From: an uncultured Treponema sp.
GTDB lineage: Bacteria; Spirochaetota; Spirochaetia; Treponematales; Treponemataceae
NCBI GenBank assembly: GCA_946611835.1
Contig: CAMOEE010000030.1
Span: 1-16,712, forward strand
DNA length: 16,712 nucleotides
Direction: 5' to 3'
The notes below the pieces were generated by a model. It was not told where the DNA came from and searched no databases. It saw only the letters and a list, made by a program, of their open reading frames with translations. Below, in pieces: positions 6,509-14,420 of this stretch. The stretch's first letter is position 1, and the number at the start of each line of letters is the position of its first letter. Position numbers and translations under genes: made by a program.

Positions 6509-8944
6509 CTAAAAAGCCCGAACTGCACAAACTCTATTAGGGCTGTACTTGGCGTAGCTGGATAACTCAGCCTCATCGAAATAGGACCAAATGTCAATAC
6601 TCCAGGCTCCGGTCCCTGAGCTAGAGTGCTGACTAGATGACCAGTATGTACCGGTTCCGAGTGGCTTTCCGCCTGCTTTTTCAATCGCTGCATTAACTGT
6701 AGCCTTCACGCTGTATATCATGCACAGTTCTGCAATTGTAGGAAGATACCATCCGTTCGCGTAATCACCTGAAAGGGAGTATTTAGTAGCATATTTGTTG
6801 ACCCAGTTGAAGGCAGGATAGTTTCTTGCCGCATTTTCTTGTGCAGTCGTATCGACAGCACAAATTTTCGCCCAGTTGTCGCTTCCGTCAATGTCTCCTG
6901 TGAATGTCGGTGTTGCAGTATAACTGATTTTGATTTCGCTTGGTGTACACAGAATATCCGTGAACATCGTTGTGTAACCTGTTGTTCCGTTCTTTGCCCA
7001 AGCATAATTACTATCAGCAATCGAATTTTTCAAGCATACTCCCAGCGTTTTTGCGCCGAAGACATCGCTTTCACTTCCAGCGTAGAAGATGACGGCAACG
7101 GCTGCCGCTTTCTGTTTGTCGGCCAAGACTAAATTCTCACTGTAAGGGGTTGCGCTTCCGTCCATGAAAACTATGTCGCCCACGGCTTTAGCCTCTAGAG
7201 GTCCTTTTTGACCAAAATATCTACCGCGTTTTATAGTACAATCAACATGTTTCCCGTTGCTTAGAGAGACTCTTAAAGTTGCTTGATTATCAGCTGTTTC
7301 AGTCATCTTTATCGTTGCCTTGCTTGAGTCATTTGGATCTGGGGTTACGGTTGCCACATTTTCGTTAAGAACCTTCCATGTCAATGTCTTGTTGGTTGCA
7401 TTCTCTGGGAAAAACTTCGCTGTTACCTCAAATGATTCCCCCGGAAATGCTTCGATTACCTCTGGGAGCAATATATTCTCGACTTCTATGACCTGAGGAC
7501 CGTGTTTTTCCCACAATGCATACATCAAGAGATTCTCGTGTTCACCACCTTGCGTAATATGCGTGACTGGTCCGAAAGAATACGAACGACTTTCTATCCA
7601 TTTACACTGCCAGCCCTTGAAAGTGAAAGTGTTTCCGTTTTCGTCTGCATCTTTGGTTGCCTCTTTGAGCGTTATTGTTGGGGTTTCTACCGTGTAGGAT
7701 GACGGATTTTCGCTGTTGTTTGTTCCGCCGAAAAGCTCATAGGTGATAGAATAAACATGAGGTTTCCATTTTGCCGTGAGCGTAATGTTTTCTGTAATTG
7801 GCGTTGAGAAGTCAAATTTTGTGTCACCTTTGTACCAGCCTTCAAAGTCGTAGTAATTCTTTGTGGTGGAAGGTTCTGATACTGTGGTTCCTTTTACGGT
7901 TATTTTTTTTGTGACTTCTCTTCCGCCAGCAGCGTTGAATGTGACCGTGCACTTGTCGTTCAGTTGCTCAGCTTGCCATTTTGCCGTTATCGTGATGTCA
8001 CCGTGGGAGCTTGTTTCGATTGTCGAGATTTCTTTGTAATTATTGCTCTCCCAATCATAAGTATTCCAGTTTTCGAATGTGCCATTATCTTTTGTCGGAG
8101 CTTTGAGCGTTATCGTGTCGCTTTCTACCGTATAGGATGAAGGGTTTTCTTCGTTGTTTGTTCCGCCGTAAAGCTCATAGGTGATTAGATAGTTGTGTGG
8201 AGTCCATTTTGCTTTGAGCGTGGTATCTTTTAGCACAGGTTCAAAGAAACTGAAGTATTTCTCTCCGTCATACCAGCCTTCAAAGTCGTAATAATCCTTT
8301 GTGGGATACATTGGCTCTGCGGTTTTTCCTTTTTGGACGGTCTGTGAGGCAACTTCGCTTCCGCCGTTTGTGTCGAATGTGACCGTGTACTCTGTTTTCA
8401 GCACCTCATTCTGCCACTTTGCCGCAAGGGTAATGTCAACAGGAGAAGCCGAATTGATTTCCGTGATGGCATTGTATGTATTGTTCTCATAATCATAAAG
8501 ATTCCAGCTTTCGAAAGTGCTGCCATCTTTTGTAGGGGCTTGGAATGTTATTGTTCCGCTTTCCACAGTATATACCGCTGGGTTTTCGCTGTTGTTTGTT
8601 CCGCCGTTAAGCTCATAGGTGATTTTGTATTCGTGTGCCGCCCAATGAGCCGTGAGCGTGAGGTCTTTTGTGACAGGGGTAGAAAAGTCAAACAGCGTTT
8701 CCCCGTTGTACCAGCCTGAAAAATCGTAGTACGCCCTTATGGTGGAAGGCTCTGATATTGTGGTTCCCTCCGCGATTATTTTTTTTGCGACATCGCTTCC
8801 GCCAGTAGCATTGAATGTGACCGTGCATGCCTTCTTTGCGGGGGTGCCTGCATCGTCGTCATCTGACGAACAGCCTTGCACAAATGCCGTCAAAGCAAGG
8901 CAGAGCATGGTGAAAGCTAAAAATTTGTTCCTGAAGTATTTCAT
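6509..8944 (-). CDS. Lipoprotein with Listeria-Bacteroides repeats, Big_2 and DUF1566-like domains
   Basis: An 811-aa candidate surface adhesin. Signal peptide with lipobox VQGC (Cys25), then an SSDDDD tether. Residues 40-481 hold three A+B repeat pairs: A is 62 residues (VTFNATGG ... DFSGWYNG ... LTAHW pattern of Flg_new/InlB B-repeats) and B is 84-88 residues (ITYELNGGTNN ... AKW). Residues 482-571 are a bacterial Ig-like Big_2 domain (ATNKTLTWKVLNENVATVTP). Residues 588-811 are a DUF1566/Lcl_C-like, C-type-lectin-fold candidate with NGWYLPTIAEL, TYWSSSQ, and a terminal RVCAVRAF. The same C-terminal domain ends the first gene of the block. Shine-Dalgarno AGGAG lies 10-11 nt before the ATG; 25 bp separate it from the 423-aa gene upstream. 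A stalk-plus-binding-head design is inferred; the ligand is unknown. Confidence 0.88.
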   Translation of the reverse strand: MKYFRNKFLAFTMLCLALTAFVQGCSSDDDDAGTPAKKACTVTFNATGGSDVAKKIIAEGTTISEPSTIRAYYDFSGWYNGETLFDFSTPVTKDLTLTAHWAAHEYKITYELNGGTNNSENPAVYTVESGTITFQAPTKDGSTFESWNLYDYENNTYNAITEINSASPVDITLAAKWQNEVLKTEYTVTFDTNGGSEVASQTVQKGKTAEPMYPTKDYYDFEGWYDGEKYFSFFEPVLKDTTLKAKWTPHNYLITYELYGGTNNEENPSSYTVESDTITLKAPTKDNGTFENWNTYDWESNNYKEISTIETSSHGDITITAKWQAEQLNDKCTVTFNAAGGREVTKKITVKGTTVSEPSTTKNYYDFEGWYKGDTKFDFSTPITENITLTAKWKPHVYSITYELFGGTNNSENPSSYTVETPTITLKEATKDADENGNTFTFKGWQCKWIESRSYSFGPVTHITQGGEHENLLMYALWEKHGPQVIEVENILLPEVIEAFPGESFEVTAKFFPENATNKTLTWKVLNENVATVTPDPNDSSKATIKMTETADNQATLRVSLSNGKHVDCTIKRGRYFGQKGPLEAKAVGDIVFMDGSATPYSENLVLADKQKAAAVAVIFYAGSESDVFGAKTLGVCLKNSIADSNYAWAKNGTTGYTTMFTDILCTPSEIKISYTATPTFTGDIDGSDNWAKICAVDTTAQENAARNYPAFNWVNKYATKYSLSGDYANGWYLPTIAELCMIYSVKATVNAAIEKAGGKPLGTGTYWSSSQHSSSGTGAWSIDIWSYFDEAELSSYAKYSPNRVCAVRAF
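7502..8827. repeat. Three tandem 438-450-bp units encoding Flg_new repeat pairs
   Basis: Units are 8390-8827, 7952-8389 and 7502-7951 in gene order, encoding residues 40-185, 186-331 and 332-481. The first two are exactly 146 codons each; the third is four codons longer and its B half has diverged after the first 36 residues. Similar DNA makes copy-number change by recombination possible. Confidence 0.8.
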
Positions 8945-8969
8945 AAGCTTTTATCTCCTGTAAATATCG

Positions 8970-10241
8970 TTAATATTCTGTTTCCTGCTTCATGCCGAAA
9001 GGCGTTGAGACATACTTGAGAGAAAGGGTCTTTCCGCTCAGGTAACCGTCATACTCTCTGAAAGATAGATTCAATGTAGTGTCGTCGCCTTTTTCATTCA
9101 AAGTGTAATCGGCGTATGCAATCGGCTCATCCTGACCAAACCTGATGTATTTTTCCTCAAAATCTACGCTTAGTGTTCTTAAAGACTCTTCGGAATCAGG
9201 TACTATTATTTCTCCAACAAAGCCGGTAAAGACTGCTTTTATTCCATCATCTGACGAATAGCTGAAATCTGAGTTTTCAAAGGCCGCATAATGGGGAGTG
9301 AAGTAATAGTCATATTGAACTTCATAAGGAATCAGCTCGTTCGTGTCATTGTCCACGAGATATTCGGTTACTGTCTTGTTTTTCTCGTAGCTGAATAAGA
9401 GAGGACAGAACACAGCTTTCACATCCTGCCAGTCGGCTGGTCCGTACAACGCGAATGCCATTTCAAGGAATTCATTTTTACGTTTTTCGATTAGCTCACT
9501 CGTATCTGGGTCATCAGAATCCACCCCTTTAGATTCAACTATTCCCCCACCTACGATGGTTTGTCTGTATTCTGGCACCTCGTTATAGTCAGCATCGTAC
9601 ACCTTTACTGTGACGATATCGGTAAATTCTGATGCTCCGTATTCACTTCGTATTACAGAGACACCAAGCATCTCGTCAAAAATCGTAGTTTTCGTTTGCC
9701 AATCCGTTCCTATTTTTATTGCGTATGTAGTGACTGTTTTCCCTGTGGGCAAATAGTTGATTTTGTTCACATATTTTATTCTGGACCAATCTTTGAAGTA
9801 AATTGTATATTCCTGTGACTGATACCAGTTATCGAGCTCTTTGGTCAAATAAGAATTCATGAAATCCTCTGACTCCCAGTAAGCTATGTAGCCATCGTAA
9901 TCAACGAGCCTTCCGCTTCCGTCAGGGGCTTGTATTTTCGTCACCTGCATCTTTATTGTTGAGGATGTGGCATCGTACTTGTACAGATTTTCGTCGTTGT
10001 CACTAATTACAGAAGTGTCTGAAGCGTTCATGCTTAAATAAACCCTGTGAGCACCCTCAAAACGCGCCCTTTGTATCAGAGAAGAACCTTGTCCACGCAA
10101 CATTGTTCCTTCAAGGCTGACTGCCTGTGAGCTGGCAGGAGATGAAGTGTCATCGTTGTTGTCTGAACACGAGAGCGTGCAGAGCATGGCGGCAAAAAGT
10201 GCGGCAAAAAGTGCCGGAATTGTAATTTTGTTTATTTTCAT
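8970..10241 (-). CDS. Lipoprotein of unknown family
   Basis: I do not recognise this 423-aa protein. It has a signal peptide with lipobox TLSC (Cys25), then a polar SDNNDDTSSPASS tether. The mature part has no membrane segment or obvious repeat. It is rich in Tyr, Asp and short beta-strand-like stretches (for example VNKINYLPTGKTVTTYAIKI and IVTVKVYDADYNEVP), which suggests a mostly beta fold. A helical stretch (ELIEKRKNEFLEMAFALYG) sits near the middle. It lies 12 bp after the 691-aa paralogue and 25 bp before the 811-aa adhesin candidate, and its ribosome binding site is part of a 27-bp sequence copied between two junctions of the operon. An accessory or scaffold role for its neighbours is only a guess from position. 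Confidence 0.85.
   Translation of the reverse strand: MKINKITIPALFAALFAAMLCTLSCSDNNDDTSSPASSQAVSLEGTMLRGQGSSLIQRARFEGAHRVYLSMNASDTSVISDNDENLYKYDATSSTIKMQVTKIQAPDGSGRLVDYDGYIAYWESEDFMNSYLTKELDNWYQSQEYTIYFKDWSRIKYVNKINYLPTGKTVTTYAIKIGTDWQTKTTIFDEMLGVSVIRSEYGASEFTDIVTVKVYDADYNEVPEYRQTIVGGGIVESKGVDSDDPDTSELIEKRKNEFLEMAFALYGPADWQDVKAVFCPLLFSYEKNKTVTEYLVDNDTNELIPYEVQYDYYFTPHYAAFENSDFSYSSDDGIKAVFTGFVGEIIVPDSEESLRTLSVDFEEKYIRFGQDEPIAYADYTLNEKGDDTTLNLSFREYDGYLSGKTLSLKYVSTPFGMKQETEY
10189..10212. repeat. 12-bp tandem duplication in a signal peptide
   Basis: GCGGCAAAAAGT occurs twice in a row (10189-10200, 10201-10212). On the coding strand it doubles a four-residue hydrophobic unit, giving ALFAALFAA in the signal peptide of the 423-aa lipoprotein. 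Gain or loss of a copy keeps the frame. Confidence 0.75.
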
Positions 10242-10263
10242 GTTTGTTTCCTCCTATTGTTTT
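10237..10263. repeat. Junction repeat, copy 1
   Basis: 27 bp identical to 12325-12351. It covers the start of the 423-aa gene, its AGGAGG ribosome binding site and the end of the 691-aa gene. The other copy covers the same junction one gene upstream, which points to duplication of a gene with its intergenic spacer. Confidence 0.8.
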
Positions 10264-12329
10264 ACGGGGTAGTAGAAGCGTCGGACATTACGGCAATTTA
10301 TAGCTGTATGATGAGGAATCCTGTACATATCTGATTTATCAGAATCCCATGCCCAAGATTTTATGGTATATACTGCCTCAAAAGTAAGAGCTACTGCATA
10401 TCCATCGTTCCTGTATTTAATTGCTTTATCGGAGTTCGCGATATTTGCAATAACTACGGGAATGGATAAGTCACACCTCCACCAACTTGAGTCACCGTAA
10501 AAATTTGTCTTGGAACTCAGGCTGTCGCTTATGATGAAAAGCTGCTCATTCTTTTCATCGTAGGGAAATGTCGTAATGGGTTTTCCGCCCTCAAAAGTGA
10601 AACCAACATCTTTGAATATCTGCATGAGGGTCTTTGCCTTGTTTGCTCCTGAATAGTATGCCCCATACATCTCCTGATACCATTCCGAAGGCATAGCCAT
10701 TTTTTGTGCGGCAGTACAGTTGGAAGCAGAAGCAGTTGAAGGCGGAGGATTGCAGCTATAAAAATAGGAAGCATTGCCTTTTACCTCAGCTGTGTTTTCA
10801 TTCAAGGCATAGCGTGTATTTTGGGGATAATCATTTAGGTCAAACCAATAGTGTGGATATTTACCTGAAGACGAATACTCAGTATTAGGGCAGAGCCAAT
10901 AATCGTTCATGCATTTCACATAATCATTTTCCTTTATCACGCCTGTAAAAGTCTGCCCTTTCCACTTGCTGCCCCATTTCTGGTAATATGGCTTGTCCTT
11001 CTTTATGACAGGATTGTCTTTATTGAGAGAGATGGCCAAATTCACATAGTTTTCAAATTCTATGCAGTTGGTGCTTTTTGTGCCAAGCTGTTCCGTAATG
11101 GCGTAGTACCAGTAGGCTAACGGGGCTGTCAAAGCGATGAGTGCGCTGTCATTGTCGCGCAGCTGCTGGCGGAGCGTGTAGCCTTCAGATTCCCACACAA
11201 AGTTCAATTCCGCATACTTGTCGTACAACTGGAACATGTTGAATGTTTGAGTGGTACTAGGTGACATGCCTTCTGTAAGGTAGGAGAGAAATATCTTATC
11301 TGCCAGTGCGCCGGTGGAGTTTTTTTTGCCCCATTTCAATATGCAGTCATTCAACTTCTTTCCTATTTCGGACGAATGTTTTGAACAGTAAGCCTGAAAA
11401 GCCTCTGCTTCTTCCGTAGAGTTGAATGAAACTTCGTCTGCTTTTTTTGCCTTTTTCCAGCTGGCAGTGTCTATAAATTTGTCAAGGTAGGCAAGACGAA
11501 GCTCCATGGCCTTGCCCCAGTCAGACCTGTCTTCAGGGGTCAGTTCGTCTTTTTTTGCATTGTATTCGGCTGTATTTTCACCGTACTGGGATTTGAGAGC
11601 GGCATACACAAGCTCATCGAAGATGCTGTTCCAGCAGGAGAGCGCATCGTCAAAAATATTTTTGTACTCATCGTTCCTTTGCTGCATGACTGTATAATAT
11701 TTGGTCAGCTCCGTCTGATATCGTACTTCAGTTTTTAGCTGGTAAACATTTGTGTGCATTTTGTTAACCATATCTTGTATGACCGACAGCTCATTTTCCA
11801 TTCTTTCGAGCTTTGCAATGATTTCCTTGAAGTAGTGGGTCTGAGTTTTCATAATTCCCATGGCGTCAAGCAACATTCCTGCACCAAAGCTTCCGACAGT
11901 ACTCAATGCCCCGCCGATGGCAGCTCCTCCAATCCATGTGAGGAAGCTTGATCCTGAAAAATTGCTTATCATGTCGCCAAAGCCGTTTATTGCAACCTGC
12001 GCCACCTCACCTCCTGCCCTTGCGGCAGAAAAACTTTTTGTTACAGTGCTTTCTTCCCATGGAGCCGGGAACGGCGTTCCGTTTTTTGCCCACCACTCGT
12101 TCAAAAGCCCTATGTCGTAGGCAGGGTTGCCTGTGAACTCTATGCCAGCCTCGTCAAGGAATTTCGTGCCAGCGCTTTCATCTGCTGTCGTCTGGTTTGT
12201 GATATTTCCCGTGCTGCTGTCTGTCTCCACGCTTATATTCGAGCAGGACGAAAGCAGAAACATTCCGATTGTAAGGGAGGCGATTAGCGGCGAGAAAAGT
12301 GAAAATATAGAAGTGTGTTTTTCATTCAT
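10254..12329 (-). CDS. Coiled-coil lipoprotein, alpha-pore-former-like, paralogue B
   Basis: A 691-aa lipoprotein: signal peptide with lipobox LSSC (Cys29), Ser/Thr-rich tether, then a block shared with its neighbour (GNPAYDIGLLNEWWAKNG and APWEES, 67-94). Residues 124-154 carry no charge and are rich in Gly, Ala and Leu. A heptad coiled coil follows at once: hydrophobics at 170/177/184/191/198 and 174/181/188/195/202. More helices run to about 400. The C-terminal third has Tyr/Trp-rich blocks (YYQKWGSKWKGQTFTGVI) and ends RRFYYPVKQ. A long uncharged segment next to coiled-coil helices is the outline of alpha-helical pore-forming toxins (ClyA, HBL/NHE, YaxAB types), but I see no signature that assigns a family. 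It may instead be an anchored coiled-coil structural or binding protein. It lies 12 bp after its paralogue, with Shine-Dalgarno AGGAGG. Confidence 0.87.
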   Translation of the reverse strand: MNEKHTSIFSLFSPLIASLTIGMFLLSSCSNISVETDSSTGNITNQTTADESAGTKFLDEAGIEFTGNPAYDIGLLNEWWAKNGTPFPAPWEESTVTKSFSAARAGGEVAQVAINGFGDMISNFSGSSFLTWIGGAAIGGALSTVGSFGAGMLLDAMGIMKTQTHYFKEIIAKLERMENELSVIQDMVNKMHTNVYQLKTEVRYQTELTKYYTVMQQRNDEYKNIFDDALSCWNSIFDELVYAALKSQYGENTAEYNAKKDELTPEDRSDWGKAMELRLAYLDKFIDTASWKKAKKADEVSFNSTEEAEAFQAYCSKHSSEIGKKLNDCILKWGKKNSTGALADKIFLSYLTEGMSPSTTQTFNMFQLYDKYAELNFVWESEGYTLRQQLRDNDSALIALTAPLAYWYYAITEQLGTKSTNCIEFENYVNLAISLNKDNPVIKKDKPYYQKWGSKWKGQTFTGVIKENDYVKCMNDYWLCPNTEYSSSGKYPHYWFDLNDYPQNTRYALNENTAEVKGNASYFYSCNPPPSTASASNCTAAQKMAMPSEWYQEMYGAYYSGANKAKTLMQIFKDVGFTFEGGKPITTFPYDEKNEQLFIISDSLSSKTNFYGDSSWWRCDLSIPVVIANIANSDKAIKYRNDGYAVALTFEAVYTIKSWAWDSDKSDMYRIPHHTAINCRNVRRFYYPVKQ
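10921..11026. repeat. Near-identical paralogue block, copy 1
   Basis: This stretch matches 13021-13126 with 5 differences in 106 bp by eye, much closer than the flanking parts of the two genes. It encodes the KPYYQKWGSKWKGQTFTGVI region. Confidence 0.75.
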
Positions 12330-12351
12330 GTTTGTTTCCTCCTATTGTTTT
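12325..12351. repeat. Junction repeat, copy 2
   Basis: 27 bp identical to 10237-10263. It covers the start codon and AGGAGG site of the 691-aa gene and the last codons of the 681-aa gene. Confidence 0.8.
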
Positions 12352-14387
12352 TCTAGGTAGTAGAAGCGACGGATATTATTGAAAGTTCTTGTTATATGGT
12401 GTGGAATTTTATAAGTTGAAAAATCCTCACCACCCCAAGGATCTGCCCATTCTATTTGTTCAAAGGTAAGGATTAGTGACCAGTTTTTCTCTTTAAGATC
12501 GTTGTTCATATAACTTGTTCCCTGCATAGAATTTGCCATAACAGAGGGAATATACAAATCACAAAAGCCGTGCGGATAACATTTAATATATCTGATGTAA
12601 TTAACGGCTTTGCAAAACTTGCTGTCGCTTATGACAAAATACATCTCGTCTAGATCGGGTTTATAATAGCCCGAAATCTGAATTGGTACTCCATTAGCGT
12701 AAATAAATCCTAAGTCCCTGAATATCTCTAAGAGAGTCTTTTTTGGTTTACCGTCTACAAAGTATGCCTCAAACACTTCATTATACCATCCCGATGGCAT
12801 TGCCATATTCTGAGCGGCAGTGCATATAGAAGAGGTTGCAGACGAAGGAGGAGAATTGCAACTGTACAAGTAGGAAGAGTTGCCTTTTACCTCATCATTA
12901 TTTTCATTTAAAGCAAAGCGAAAATTATTAGGATAATCTTTTTTAAGGAAGTAATATGTATTTCTATATGGATTAAGTGTGGATCCAGCACGAAGCCATT
13001 CATCTTGCATACACTTTACATAGTCATTTTCCTTTATCACGCCTGTAAAAGTCTGCCCTTTCCATTTGCTGCCCCATTTCTGGTAATATGGCTTGTCTTT
13101 CTTTATGACAGGATAGTCTGTATTGAGTTTGATTGCATCGTTTACACGGTTTGTGAGGCGAATGCAGTTGAGACTGTCCGTACCCAGAGTTTCGGTGATT
13201 GCATAGTACCAGTAGGCGAGCGGGGCTGCCAAAGCGATGAGCATGTTGTCCTGATCGCGAAGCTGCTGGCGGAATGTGTAGCCTTCAGATTCCCAGACAA
13301 AACTTGCCTCTGCATATTTGTCATACAACTGAAACATGTTAAAGCGGTCTTTATCACCATAAGTGTCCGTAAGGTATGAACACAGGTTTATGACACGAGA
13401 GACTCCAAGTTCACCGTCTCCCCATTTCCTGAGCGCTTTGTGCAGTTGCGAGCTTATTTCTTCGGAATGTCTTGTAAAGTAGTCCATGAAAGCCTGCGCT
13501 TCCTGAGTCTGCTTGAAGGAAACCCCCGCCGCATCATCCGCCTTAAGCAGACTGTCGTGGTCGATAAATTGGCTGATGTATTCAAGTCGAAGTTTTCTCT
13601 TCTTGTGCGAATCACTTGACTTAAGTTCATCATCAAGTTTTGCATTGTATGCCTTGGTGTCTTTGCCGTACTGAGAGCTGACGGCAGCCTCAAGAAGAAC
13701 ATCGTTAATCTTGTTCCAGCCTTCCATTACGCTTAGGTACAGTTCCGTGTATTTTTTGTCACGGTCCTGCATGACTGTTTGATATCTGGTTAAATCTCCA
13801 GCATTTTTTACATCCTTTATAAGCTTTTCTACTTCAGTTGAAGTTTCCTCAAGCATATCCTGAATTTCACTTAACTGCCCTTCCATTCTGTCGAGCCTTT
13901 CACAAATTTCGTTCAAATAGCTGGTCGCAGAGCGCACAATGCCCAGTGCATTTAGCACAGCCGAAACTCCCGCACCAACAAGCGCTCCCGCAGCTCCTGA
14001 TGCAATAGTTCCTCCCGCCCATTGTAAAGCTCCGCCAACGGTAAAATTAAGAACCAGGTCACCGAAGCCACCTGAGCGTGCTGCTGAGTTTGACTGGTCT
14101 GTGGAGCTTTCTTCCCATGGAGCCGGGAAAGGCGTGCCGTTTTTTGCCCACCATTCGTTCAAAAGCCCTATGTCGTAGGCAGGGTTCCCCGTGAACTCTA
14201 TGCCCGCCTTGTCCATGTATTTTTCGCTACCTGTGGTGGCTTGTGTGCCCTGTGCAGCAGATTTTCCTGTGTCCGTGTCAGTTACAGTGCTTATGTTTGA
14301 GCATGACGAGAAAAGGAACATTCCAATCGTGAGCGAGGCGATTAGCGGCGAGAAAGCTTGTAATATGGAAGTGTGTTTATCTTTCAT
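12342..14387 (-). CDS. Coiled-coil lipoprotein, alpha-pore-former-like, paralogue A
   Basis: A 681-aa paralogue of the next gene in the operon. The signal peptide is nearly the same (FSPLIASLTIGMFLFSSC, Cys29). The NPAYDIGLLNEWWAKNG block aligns without gaps at 68-84. Residues 111-151 are an uncharged Gly/Ala/Val-rich segment, longer than in the partner and different in sequence. A heptad coiled coil follows, with hydrophobics at 165/172/179/186/193 and at 161/168/175/189. The C-terminal third shares the YYQKWGSKWKGQ block and ends RRFYYLEKQ. The pair is mosaic: some blocks are nearly identical, while the hydrophobic core and extreme C-terminal region have diverged. That fits two subunits with separate roles, as in binary alpha-pore-formers such as YaxAB, but this is inference. 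Shine-Dalgarno AAGGAG; 33 bp after the 699-aa gene. Confidence 0.87.
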   Translation of the reverse strand: MKDKHTSILQAFSPLIASLTIGMFLFSSCSNISTVTDTDTGKSAAQGTQATTGSEKYMDKAGIEFTGNPAYDIGLLNEWWAKNGTPFPAPWEESSTDQSNSAARSGGFGDLVLNFTVGGALQWAGGTIASGAAGALVGAGVSAVLNALGIVRSATSYLNEICERLDRMEGQLSEIQDMLEETSTEVEKLIKDVKNAGDLTRYQTVMQDRDKKYTELYLSVMEGWNKINDVLLEAAVSSQYGKDTKAYNAKLDDELKSSDSHKKRKLRLEYISQFIDHDSLLKADDAAGVSFKQTQEAQAFMDYFTRHSEEISSQLHKALRKWGDGELGVSRVINLCSYLTDTYGDKDRFNMFQLYDKYAEASFVWESEGYTFRQQLRDQDNMLIALAAPLAYWYYAITETLGTDSLNCIRLTNRVNDAIKLNTDYPVIKKDKPYYQKWGSKWKGQTFTGVIKENDYVKCMQDEWLRAGSTLNPYRNTYYFLKKDYPNNFRFALNENNDEVKGNSSYLYSCNSPPSSATSSICTAAQNMAMPSGWYNEVFEAYFVDGKPKKTLLEIFRDLGFIYANGVPIQISGYYKPDLDEMYFVISDSKFCKAVNYIRYIKCYPHGFCDLYIPSVMANSMQGTSYMNNDLKEKNWSLILTFEQIEWADPWGGEDFSTYKIPHHITRTFNNIRRFYYLEKQ
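13021..13126. repeat. Near-identical paralogue block, copy 2
   Basis: Partner of 10921-11026. The offset is exactly 2100 bp and there are five differences in 106 bp. A second similar block pairs 12061-12151 with 14119-14209, with about six differences. Confidence 0.75.
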
Positions 14388-14420
14388 GTTTTATTTCTCC
14401 TTCAAAATGATGGTCATTTG

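Noticed and set aside
6509..6670. Diversity-generating retroelement variable region at the 3' ends of the two DUF1566-like genes
   Set aside because: The fold invites the idea, but the last 100-150 bp of the two genes do not show near-identity broken only at adenine-derived positions. No template repeat or reverse transcriptase gene is in the window.
8970..10241. Calling the 423-aa lipoprotein an immunity protein
   Set aside because: Only its place in the operon suggests this. It shows no likeness to known immunity proteins, and its secretion to the envelope fits several other roles.
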